This document shows positions 39,818 through 48,335 of a stretch of DNA of 64,000 nucleotides, piece by piece. The notes under the pieces were generated by a model. The model did not search any database. It had not been told where the DNA came from and worked only from the letters and a program-made list of their open reading frames with translations. Source of the DNA: an uncultured Bacteroidales bacterium (GTDB lineage: Bacteria; Bacteroidota; Bacteroidia; Bacteroidales; Paludibacteraceae). Both the position numbers and the translations under genes were made by a program. Positions within the stretch are counted from its first letter, which is position 1. Each line of letters begins with the position of its first letter. The DNA lies in NCBI GenBank assembly GCA_946414805.1, contig CAMKPZ010000003.1, positions 248,001-312,000 on the forward strand, read 5' to 3'.

Positions 39818-42800
39818 ATGAAAAAACTATCTTTATTATTCACGCTCCTGTGCGCAAGTGTGATGGGTTTTTCCCAAGAGTGGACAGGGCAAGTCACCGG
39901 TTCTGCCGCCAATGTGTGGTTAGACGGAATCGGTAGTGCAGATAACCGCACAACGGTTAATTACACGATCAATTATCTATTGGAGTATGCCGATGGCACA
40001 TTTACAATTACTATAGGCTATACCGAAGACAATTTCAACAAAACTGTTGGTTTAGTACCTCAAGTTTTTATTGATGATGCTTATAAGGGTAATTTTGGGG
40101 GAAGCCAATGGAGTTCATCTGAGTACTCTGAAGGAAATGAACTGAATGTTAAGTTCTTTTTTGCTTACAATGGCGGTTCAAGTTATTCGTCTGACTTCAA
40201 TTACACAATTCCCGCTGGTGGCGGAGGAGGCGGAGGTGCCTTTGATCCTAGCGCTGTAAATTGGGCAAGTTCAGAGAATACCGCTACATATCATAAAATA
40301 AATGACCAATTCCAAATTGCAGCAGAAAATGCCAGTAATATGCCGTCAGGTCCTCTCAATATACAGAAACCAGCATGGGCGGCTTTTGAAGGTTTATATG
40401 TGGAGGTTCCAGCAGGCGTTTCGGCATGTGCATTTGATGATGTAGCAGTTACTGATGGAACTGAATATGATGGAAATACAGGAGCTGGTATTGTGTTGAA
40501 TCCATCTGCTCTAACAAATGAGATTACTAAAGTGACTGTTACTCATGGAAATGGAAATACTATATTCTACGTACATAATGCAAATGCTGGAGCTGCTGCT
40601 TTTGATCCGGAGAATATAGAATGGGCAGATGTAGAGCCTGTTACTAATTCCGATGGACACTATAAAATAACTGCAGAGAATGATGCTAACATGCCATCCA
40701 ATATAGAAAAACAGCAAAATGTGGGATGGGCAGAGAATCATACAGGTATATATTTAACAGTACCAGCAGGAATCAGTAAGGTTGAAATCAACGGCATAGG
40801 AACAGTAGGTGTTGATCATACATACTGCTGGATCAACGGTGCCGGAGTTCTGCTTTATCAAGAAGCATTTACAAGTGCCGTATCTGAAGTCGTTGTTACT
40901 TATGCAGGAGGCTCCAAAACATTCTATGTCTGGACCGACACGCCTAATGATACACCGATTAATCCTTATCCGTCAGGAGGCAATTCATATTGCGGATATA
41001 CAGACAACGACATGAAGGCCAAAAATGCTAATGTGTGTCTGACATGGGGAACGGCTGATAACGGAGATGTCGTAATCAACATAACAGATGGTTTAAATGC
41101 ATCCAATTCTTCATTCCGTGAAGGCGGATTTGAGAATGAGATTTCTTTTGATGACTCATGGAAAGTATATAGTGGCACTAACTATGGAACGATAGAGCCT
41201 GCATCTACGTACTTTGAAACGGGTACATTAAGTAACGGGGATAAAACCTTTACTTTAGCACTTAAGGCAGGAAAAGTTGTGCCAAATAATGCAATTGTGG
41301 CATTTAAGGGACATGCCTTTTCTTGGAAAAATGATCAAGAAGCCGTTGCATATCATTTCAATAAGTATTTCGCATATAACTATGGCACTAATTGCTCATA
41401 TCTGGATGCTCCGGCTAATGTGGCTATTGATGAAACGAACCATATAACGTTTGATGCAGTAACAAATGCTCAAACATATACCGCGTATGTTTACATTAAT
41501 AATATTCTCAAACATCGTCAGACGGTAACAAGCGGAGCAGAACTTAATTTTACCCCTTACGTTACAGGAGTATACCAGGTAAAAGTGGTTGCTGATGCGG
41601 AAGGCTATCCGACATCTGATCCTTCCGACCCGGCAAATTGGAATATAACTGTAGATCCAATAGTGGTAGGTAACTCTTCTTATTGTGAACAGGAAATGAG
41701 TAGCGGAAATACCCGTGCTAGATTTTCATGGGAAACCGATAATAGTGGTAATGTCATTATTACAATTGCAGACGCATTAGGTGAAGATCCTTCTGCTACG
41801 AAATTTCGTATCAATGCCGTAAATATTAACAATATACATGTCGGTGCTGTTTCGATGGCTTCTGATTATTTTACTAGTTCATGGAGCGGTGTTGTACAAA
41901 CATTAACACTCAAAAACACAAATATCAAGCCTGGTATAGGTGAACCGATTACGTATAATGCTATCGTTGAGTACGAAACATCAGCAGATAATAACGCCTA
42001 TCCTACTTTGGAATTCAACTATGTCTATGGTTCGAAATGTACCGGTCAGAAGCATGTTACCGTTTCTGTAAATAATAACGAAATGGGTTCTGCTACCGTA
42101 GATGGTGTCGCTGCGAAAGATGTCGATGAAGGAACACCAGTTACTTGTGTAGCTGTACCAGCCTCCGGTTACGAATTCGTCAATTGGACAAAGGGTGGTG
42201 TAGAGGTTTCTACAGAATTAACCTATACTCCGACTATCAATACTGCAACTGATCTGGTTGCTAACTTTGATTATGCTCGTACAACTTATTGTCATCAAGC
42301 AGTTACTACCAATGGTGGCAAGAAATTATATCTAACTGTTGGTAAGGGAGCAACAGAAGGAACCTATCAAATTAAGATTTATGGTTCGGATGAATTGACA
42401 ATTACCGGAATCAATAATGCAAATACGGCTGTTAACTGCGTTAAATATCTAACCTATGATGGTAATGATGTTCCAATGACTATCGCTAATAAGGGGTGGA
42501 AATTTGAAGCTATAGGTTATGGCGTAATAACAAGTGCAGAGATTCAGCCGCAAACCAATCATACATGGCGTGATATTTGGATGTGGCGTCCGGATTTATA
42601 TATCGGAACATCTGCTGGAGAGCAAAATATCAATGATGTCCTTAAACAGCAAAATCATTTCAATTGGAACTCTACTTGCTCCGATGCTGAGGCTCCGGTA
42701 TTTGGCAAGGCTGAGGCTGAGGTGCTGAGTGAGTCGTCTGTTCGTCTGAAGATTCAGGCTACTGACAACTGGAAAGGACTCCTTACTTATACTATCGCGC

Positions 42801-45109
42801 GTGAGGCGGCAGAGCCGATTATCTCGAATCACGCAAGCGGTGAAGAATTCACACAGGATGTAGATGGCTTGACTGCCGGCACGCAATATACCTTCACGGT
42901 AACCGTTAGCGATGGTGTCAACAACGCGATCCAAAACATCGTAGTTACTCCTATCGCAGACAACGTAAAACCGGAAATGGGTGAAGCTTCGCTGGCAAGC
43001 AAGACTTGGAACAGCGCAATCATCAATGTCGCCGCTACGGATAACAAGGGCGTAACCGCTTATTATGTAGTAGAGAAGGAAGCAGAATATGTAGCTGCTG
43101 AAGGCAAGATCACTATTGAGGGTCTGACCGCTAATACGAACTACACACTGCATATCAAGGCAAAAGATGCAGCCGGAAATATCTCAGACAACCAAGCAGA
43201 GGTATCTTTCAAGACCGACGCACACTCGTTGGTACCGACTACTGCCGCTCCTGTTCCGGAATGGCCCGAAAATCAAGTGAAGAGCATCTATAGTGATTCC
43301 TATACGTTCGCTCCGGCAAGTCTTAACAGCTACAATGAATATTGGTGGGATGCTCCGACTATGACAGAAGAGGCAATTAGTGAGAATCATTATTTGCACT
43401 ACGACCTCTATCGCAATGGTATGATCGGTGCGCAATTCGCAGAAACATCCATGTCTCTGATGGAGAAGATTCACATTGATATTTGGGCTTCTGCTGCAGG
43501 AAGTATTAAGTTCCGTCCTATTACAAACGGCGGACCAAATACTCCTAAAACATTGAATCTCGCTGCGCAGCAATGGAATTCGTTTGATATTGATTTGTCC
43601 GAGTATGCAGGACATGATTGGTCTAAGGTATTCCAATTTGCAATCGAGGGCTATCAAGATGGTGGTCTCGTAGGCGAGCACATCAGTGTAGATAATATAT
43701 TCTTCTATCGCACCACTCCTCCGCCAGCAGATGAAACTGCTCCGACGGATGTAATAGCCAATAAGACTGAAGAGAATTTCGCATCTGTGAAGTTAAGCGC
43801 ACAAGCAAATGACGATAGCGGTGTGGTTCATTTCAGAGTACAGAATGGCTCAGATGTATTGGTAGCGGATGTTGAGGCAGTGTCCGGTGCTGAAGTAGCA
43901 ATTACTATTAACAATCTGACTCCAAATACGGACTACACGTTCAGTGTAGTGGCGTTTGATGAGGCTGGACATGAGGCAGAGCCGGTTAATGTGGCAGTCA
44001 AGACGAAAGCCCTTCCGTCTGCTGCTCCGCAACCTACTCATGTCGCAGAGGCTGTTCTGTCTGTCTATAGCAATGCTTACGATCCCGCTGTAGCAGCAAC
44101 CTTTAATAGAGCCAACTGGGGTAGTGCTCCTGTTGAGTTGGAGTCGGATTATATCCTTTACTCAATGAGCTCCAATGTGATTGTATGGGGAAATAACGAT
44201 GGAAATGCAGGTCATGGCAATATCGACGGTCTGAGTGGCTATACGCACGATGCGACTCCGGGTCTGGATGTGTCCGGTATGACCTACATCCACTTCGATG
44301 TATGGTGTGATGTAGCAGACCAACTGAACACGGTTAATATCAACGATGTTGCTGTGGCTATCCCGACAACCCGTACTATTGCCGGTGAATGGGTGTCGTT
44401 TGATGTAGATATTACCGGCGTAGCATTGGCAGACCGGCAAAATGTCCGCTGGTTGAAGTTCCATCCGTTCACTAACTGCTTCGCAGCTATCGACAATGTC
44501 TATTTCTGGAAAGAGCCGGAGATCACTCGTAATGACTCTTGGATGGCACCGGGAGAGTTAGGTACTATCTGTATCCCGCAAGGTGCTGTCGCTACAGGTG
44601 GTGATATCTATGAGTTAGTAGGAAAGAATGAAGAGGGCAAGATTGTTTTTGCTACTGTTGCAAACAATACAATGACCCCGGGTAAGCCTTACTTGTTTGA
44701 AGCAAAAAGTAACGCGATGTACTTCTACTACACGAGTGAAGATCCTGCGACGGAGCCGGATAATAACGGCCCTATGAAGGGTACATTCAACGGCGATATC
44801 TTGACGGATCTTAGCAATGTATATTATTTCAATGGTCATGCACTATGGGGGTGCGGAAATTTGACTACACTTACTGTTCCTGCAAACCGTGCATGGGTTG
44901 TTATAGATAACAATATGCCGGTAGTACCTACTTCTAATCCCGCGCCGGGCAGACGCTACATGACTATGAATGTAAACAGACAAGACGCACCCACGGATAT
45001 TGATCAACTCAATTCTCCGGATACATTACGCAAGGTTATAGTCGATGGTACGATGTATATTCTCCGCGGAGAAAAATACTATGACGCAACCGGTAGATTG
45101 GTAAAATAA
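39818..45109 (+). CDS. Giant secreted modular protein with FN3 domains and conserved C-terminal tail
   Basis: 1763 residues, signal peptide MKKLSLLFTLLCASVMGFSQ. Order: beta domain (20-132); a glycine run (about 134-142); two INGAG-type modules (147-255, 262-375); three modules starting with Tyr-Cys and ending in Cys (389-528, 621-743, 823-954), with an InlB-type repeat between the last two (745-820, VNWTKGGVEVS); fibronectin type III-like domains (960-1045, 1047-1138, 1304-1395); two jelly-roll-like domains after PxP linkers (1140-1300, 1404-1560); a last beta domain (1571-1700); and the tail (DGTMYILRGEKYYDATGRLV then Lys). Clearly AT-richer up to about 42.7 kb than after it. No catalytic motif seen; likely a surface adhesin or glycan binder. 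Confidence 0.78.
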   Translation: MKKLSLLFTLLCASVMGFSQEWTGQVTGSAANVWLDGIGSADNRTTVNYTINYLLEYADGTFTITIGYTEDNFNKTVGLVPQVFIDDAYKGNFGGSQWSSSEYSEGNELNVKFFFAYNGGSSYSSDFNYTIPAGGGGGGGAFDPSAVNWASSENTATYHKINDQFQIAAENASNMPSGPLNIQKPAWAAFEGLYVEVPAGVSACAFDDVAVTDGTEYDGNTGAGIVLNPSALTNEITKVTVTHGNGNTIFYVHNANAGAAAFDPENIEWADVEPVTNSDGHYKITAENDANMPSNIEKQQNVGWAENHTGIYLTVPAGISKVEINGIGTVGVDHTYCWINGAGVLLYQEAFTSAVSEVVVTYAGGSKTFYVWTDTPNDTPINPYPSGGNSYCGYTDNDMKAKNANVCLTWGTADNGDVVINITDGLNASNSSFREGGFENEISFDDSWKVYSGTNYGTIEPASTYFETGTLSNGDKTFTLALKAGKVVPNNAIVAFKGHAFSWKNDQEAVAYHFNKYFAYNYGTNCSYLDAPANVAIDETNHITFDAVTNAQTYTAYVYINNILKHRQTVTSGAELNFTPYVTGVYQVKVVADAEGYPTSDPSDPANWNITVDPIVVGNSSYCEQEMSSGNTRARFSWETDNSGNVIITIADALGEDPSATKFRINAVNINNIHVGAVSMASDYFTSSWSGVVQTLTLKNTNIKPGIGEPITYNAIVEYETSADNNAYPTLEFNYVYGSKCTGQKHVTVSVNNNEMGSATVDGVAAKDVDEGTPVTCVAVPASGYEFVNWTKGGVEVSTELTYTPTINTATDLVANFDYARTTYCHQAVTTNGGKKLYLTVGKGATEGTYQIKIYGSDELTITGINNANTAVNCVKYLTYDGNDVPMTIANKGWKFEAIGYGVITSAEIQPQTNHTWRDIWMWRPDLYIGTSAGEQNINDVLKQQNHFNWNSTCSDAEAPVFGKAEAEVLSESSVRLKIQATDNWKGLLTYTIAREAAEPIISNHASGEEFTQDVDGLTAGTQYTFTVTVSDGVNNAIQNIVVTPIADNVKPEMGEASLASKTWNSAIINVAATDNKGVTAYYVVEKEAEYVAAEGKITIEGLTANTNYTLHIKAKDAAGNISDNQAEVSFKTDAHSLVPTTAAPVPEWPENQVKSIYSDSYTFAPASLNSYNEYWWDAPTMTEEAISENHYLHYDLYRNGMIGAQFAETSMSLMEKIHIDIWASAAGSIKFRPITNGGPNTPKTLNLAAQQWNSFDIDLSEYAGHDWSKVFQFAIEGYQDGGLVGEHISVDNIFFYRTTPPPADETAPTDVIANKTEENFASVKLSAQANDDSGVVHFRVQNGSDVLVADVEAVSGAEVAITINNLTPNTDYTFSVVAFDEAGHEAEPVNVAVKTKALPSAAPQPTHVAEAVLSVYSNAYDPAVAATFNRANWGSAPVELESDYILYSMSSNVIVWGNNDGNAGHGNIDGLSGYTHDATPGLDVSGMTYIHFDVWCDVADQLNTVNINDVAVAIPTTRTIAGEWVSFDVDITGVALADRQNVRWLKFHPFTNCFAAIDNVYFWKEPEITRNDSWMAPGELGTICIPQGAVATGGDIYELVGKNEEGKIVFATVANNTMTPGKPYLFEAKSNAMYFYYTSEDPATEPDNNGPMKGTFNGDILTDLSNVYYFNGHALWGCGNLTTLTVPANRAWVVIDNNMPVVPTSNPAPGRRYMTMNVNRQDAPTDIDQLNSPDTLRKVIVDGTMYILRGEKYYDATGRLVK

Positions 45110-45137
45110 AGTGTTTAATGATTTAATGTTTGAGATT

Positions 45138-45281
45138 ATGAAAAAGAAAGTATATAGCCAACCGAAGACCGATGTCGCAGAGATGTATGGCACTAACTTG
45201 ATGTTGAACGTATCTATTAATCAGAATGGTACAGGTGAGGTTCATGCCCCGGAAAGGCGTGGGACATCTATTCCCTACTGA
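45138..45281 (+). CDS. 47-residue protein of the MKKxYxxPxxxV type
   Basis: MKKKVYSQPKTDVAEMYGTN starts a 47-residue polar protein (an in-frame ATG at 45126 would add four residues). Small proteins beginning MKKxYxxPxxxVxEM are frequent beside secreted-protein genes in Bacteroidales; their function is not known to me. It lies 28 bp after the giant protein gene in the same direction and is followed by a hairpin, so it closes that operon. It may be a signal-less peptide or a precursor peptide. Confidence 0.6.
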   Translation: MKKKVYSQPKTDVAEMYGTNLMLNVSINQNGTGEVHAPERRGTSIPY

Positions 45282-45302
45282 TCTGATCCTTCCGTAAATT
45301 CA

Positions 45303-45334
45303 CCAGAAGCCTTTCCCCCGGGAGAGGCTTCTGG
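45303..45334 (+). terminator. Strong hairpin after the small ORF
   Basis: CCAGAAGCC / GGCTTCTGG (45303-45311 with 45326-45334) with further pairing of TTTCCC and GGGAGA inside. There is no T-run after it, so termination efficiency is uncertain. Confidence 0.65.
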
Positions 45335-45471
45335 GTGTACATGGAGAGGCGTTCCCTTCTGTTCCCGTTCCATTCCCGATTATGTATCGTTCCAAGTAGC
45401 AGACCTTGCCCAGACCTTGCGCCGAGGTTATACTGAGGAATTTAGCACGATTTTTAAGATTTGTTCTGACC

Positions 45472-45526
45472 ACGGCTTAACCACGACTTGCCCTCGACTT
45501 GCCCTCGACTTAACCACGACTCGCAC
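45472..45526. repeat. 11-bp tandem array, five units, same consensus as at 13839
   Basis: ACGGCTTAACC, ACGACTTGCCC, TCGACTTGCCC, TCGACTTAACC and ACGACTCGCAC follow without gaps. The array ends 128 bp upstream of the -33 box of the PUL promoter. Confidence 0.8.
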
Positions 45527-45653
45527 CATGCACTGAAATGACAGATACTTAATACGTACTTTTTTGAGTATCGGAAAAAGCTTAATATGCTGAGAATCAG
45601 AACAGGCACGCGTACTAAAACGTACTTTTATGTTGCTAAACATAGGGAAACTC

Positions 45654-45684
45654 TTGCGCATGTGCTGAAAAAGCAGTAACTTTG
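45654..45684 (+). promoter_or_regulatory. Promoter of the PUL operon
   Basis: TTG (45654-45656), 20 bp, TAACTTTG (45677-45684). No other -33/-7 pair was found before susC, so it probably drives the whole locus. The leader has a GGTTTAAC / GTTAACC inverted repeat. Confidence 0.75.
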
Positions 45685-45761
45685 CACTCGGTTTAACAAA
45701 GTTAACCCGAAAATCAAATACACCACATATTATTAACTAATTAACCATAAAAACTATTATC

Positions 45762-48317
45762 ATGAGAAAACTTTTCTTCTTAGTCGCTTTATTAAGCGCA
45801 AGTATCATGAGTTTTGCAGCCAATGAGGTGAACTTCGCCTTGGCAACTGAAGGTTCTTCCGCTACTGCCAGCAGCGGCGATGCATCTTTAGCTATCGACG
45901 GCAACAACGGCAGCCGTTGGGAGAGTGAGAAAACCGATAACGAGTGGTTCCTGCTCGATTTGGGTCAGAGCCGCACCTTCAATTACATCAAGATCCTTTG
46001 GGAAGGCGCTTTCGCAAAGCAGTTCCAGTTGCTGGCTTCCGCTGACGGCGAGACTTTCACCGATTTCTATACCGAGAGCAATCTGGAGGCAGCCGGATGG
46101 CAGAGCCTGTATTTCGAGACAGCCGTAACCGCCCGGTATATCAAATACCAGGGCATCGAGCGTGCTACCCAATGGGGTCAGAGTTTCTTTGAGTTCCAGG
46201 TGTTCTATCTGGCAGAGGCTCCGAAGACCTACACGCAGATCACGGGTCTGACGATTGTCGCCAGTTCGGGAGGAGAGAACGATGTAAACCGCGTGCTGGA
46301 TGGCAATGCCGGCACCGAATGGCAAGGTCGTCCGGCCGGAATCACCGGTGGCGACGAGACCGCACGTACCTTCGACGCATGGTTCGTAGCGGATCTCGGC
46401 GGATTGTACAGCATTGACAAAGTAGATGTTCATTTCGAGGGCGCTTGCGCGCAGGATTACCATATTGATTTCTCTACGGACAACACGACTTGGGCGACGG
46501 CCTACAACTATGTGGGTACCGCAGGCACGAACGGCCGTACGGACGAGATCACGGAGCTGGACAACAACGCCAAAGTGCGTTACGTACGCTTCTGGAGCAC
46601 CAAAGCCGCAACCGAATGGGGTATGAAGATCTTCGAGTTCCGCGTCTATGGCGAGGAGTATGTGGCTTCCGGCGATACGGAGAAACCGGTGATGACAAGC
46701 GCATCGCTGGTAAGCAAGACCCATAACAGTGCAGTGATCGCTGTGGCCGCTACCGACAATGACGAAGTGGTCAAATACCGCGTGGCGGATGCTGCGCAGA
46801 GCTTCGATGCCAAGTTCGCTCCGGCAGAGGGTAAGATCACGGTAACCGGCCTGACTCCGAGCACCGCTTATACCTTCTCGGTTTATGCCGTGGATGCAGC
46901 AGGTAACGAATCCGAGTCAGCTCTGTCCGTATCCGTTACGACGGACGCGTATGCTTCCGCTCCTGCCGCAGCCGCTCCGGCTCCTACATGGCCTGCAGCA
47001 CAGGTGAAAGCAATCTACAGCCCGACCTACGAGGCGGATTGCAATTTCCAAGACTGGGGTTCGGGTACCGCATACACGCAAGAAGAGTACGGTAAGAAAT
47101 ACAGCGTTCCGGCTTCGGGCTATTTCGGAACGGACGGGTTCTCTATCAACGCAATGACAATGGAGGTTCTGCACTATGATATATGGGTAGCCGACAATGC
47201 GACTCTCCGTATCGTGCCCATCTGCCGCAACGCAGCCGATGACGGCAATGAGCCGGAGTACGGCGTAACTGTCAATCTGACCGGCCAGCAATGGAACAGC
47301 ATAGACCTGGCTCTCAACGCAGGCGAGTTTGCGAAGGTGACCAACTGGAGTAATGTATATCAGGTGAAGATCGACAATGCCGCTAACCTGACCTTCTGGG
47401 TAGGCAACGCTTATTTCTACCGTGAAACCGCTCTGGAGGACAACGAGGCTCCGACGAATGTACAAGGCAGAGTAGCAAGCGCAGGCTATTTCAGCGTGAC
47501 GCTGGCGCTGAGCGCCGATGACAACATGGGCGTAGTGAACTTCTCCGTGAAGAACGGCGAAGTGGAAGTTGCGAAGGGTGCAGGCGCAGCCGGTGCAACC
47601 GTCAATGTGGTAGTAGCGGACTTGCTGCCGAACACCGAGTATAACTTCACCGTCATTGCCGGTGACGAGAAAGGCAATGCCGCAGAGGCTATCACCGTAG
47701 CCGCCAAGACAGCTGTTGCTCCGGCTGCCGCTCCCGTTCCTGATTTTACCAACAAAGAGACGGTAACCGTCTTCTGCGACGCACTGGAGAATAATCCCGG
47801 CATCGGTATCGGCGGTTGGGGACAGAGCACCGTGGTAACAAACGGCCAGTTGGCGGAAGGCGACAATGTACAATACTTCACCAATATGAACTACCTCGGT
47901 TGGGAACTCACTCCGGCAGTGGATGCAACCGGCATGGAGTACCTGCATGTTGATCTCTATACCACTACGCTGAGCTCCGTCAAGATCACTCCGATCAGTC
48001 CGGGACACGAGGGCGCCTATGCGGTCGAACTGACCTCCGGCGAATGGAACTCGGTAGAGATACCTCTGAGCGCTTATGAAACGAATGGCATCGAGTGGAA
48101 CAATATCTTCCAGATGAAGTTCTTCGACGCGGCTCCGGCAGGCGGTGACCTCTTTGTGGACAATGTCTATTTCTACAAGGCAACCGGTAGCAGCGGCGAA
48201 GGCGTGGAGAATGTACAAGGCGACAAGGTACAATGTACCAAGGTCATGGAGAACGGAGTTCTCTATTTGAAGTACGAAGGACGGATGTACAATGTGCAAG
48301 GCGTGCGCGTAAAATAA
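45762..48317 (+). CDS. Secreted discoidin/FN3 protein with conserved C-terminal tail, first gene of the PUL
   Basis: 851 residues, signal peptide MRKLFFLVALLSASIMSFA. Two F5/8 type C (discoidin) domains, a sugar-binding fold (about 20-150 and 165-300; AIDGNNGSRWESEKTDNEWF and VLDGNAGTEWQGR); FN3-like domains (305-395, 550-645); two jelly-roll-like domains after proline-rich linkers (405-545, 655-805); and the tail (ENGVLYLKYEGRMYNVQGVR). The jelly-roll modules match those in the 39818 protein. It lies 18 bp before susC and shares its promoter. Likely a surface glucan-binding protein exported by a different route from the lipoproteins; this is inference. Confidence 0.82.
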   Translation: MRKLFFLVALLSASIMSFAANEVNFALATEGSSATASSGDASLAIDGNNGSRWESEKTDNEWFLLDLGQSRTFNYIKILWEGAFAKQFQLLASADGETFTDFYTESNLEAAGWQSLYFETAVTARYIKYQGIERATQWGQSFFEFQVFYLAEAPKTYTQITGLTIVASSGGENDVNRVLDGNAGTEWQGRPAGITGGDETARTFDAWFVADLGGLYSIDKVDVHFEGACAQDYHIDFSTDNTTWATAYNYVGTAGTNGRTDEITELDNNAKVRYVRFWSTKAATEWGMKIFEFRVYGEEYVASGDTEKPVMTSASLVSKTHNSAVIAVAATDNDEVVKYRVADAAQSFDAKFAPAEGKITVTGLTPSTAYTFSVYAVDAAGNESESALSVSVTTDAYASAPAAAAPAPTWPAAQVKAIYSPTYEADCNFQDWGSGTAYTQEEYGKKYSVPASGYFGTDGFSINAMTMEVLHYDIWVADNATLRIVPICRNAADDGNEPEYGVTVNLTGQQWNSIDLALNAGEFAKVTNWSNVYQVKIDNAANLTFWVGNAYFYRETALEDNEAPTNVQGRVASAGYFSVTLALSADDNMGVVNFSVKNGEVEVAKGAGAAGATVNVVVADLLPNTEYNFTVIAGDEKGNAAEAITVAAKTAVAPAAAPVPDFTNKETVTVFCDALENNPGIGIGGWGQSTVVTNGQLAEGDNVQYFTNMNYLGWELTPAVDATGMEYLHVDLYTTTLSSVKITPISPGHEGAYAVELTSGEWNSVEIPLSAYETNGIEWNNIFQMKFFDAAPAGGDLFVDNVYFYKATGSSGEGVENVQGDKVQCTKVMENGVLYLKYEGRMYNVQGVRVK

Positions 48318-48335
48318 AGTAAACCAACACCTATC

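Larger units (their letters stand above)
45282..45761. other. 480-bp intergenic region upstream of the PUL
   Basis: It contains the hairpin (45303-45334), an 11-bp array (45472-45526) and a promoter (45654-45684). No gene is seen. Confidence 0.8.

Noticed and set aside
48318..48335. A separate promoter directly before susC
   Set aside because: The gap is only 18 bp and no -33/-7 pair was found in the preceding sequence that I checked.
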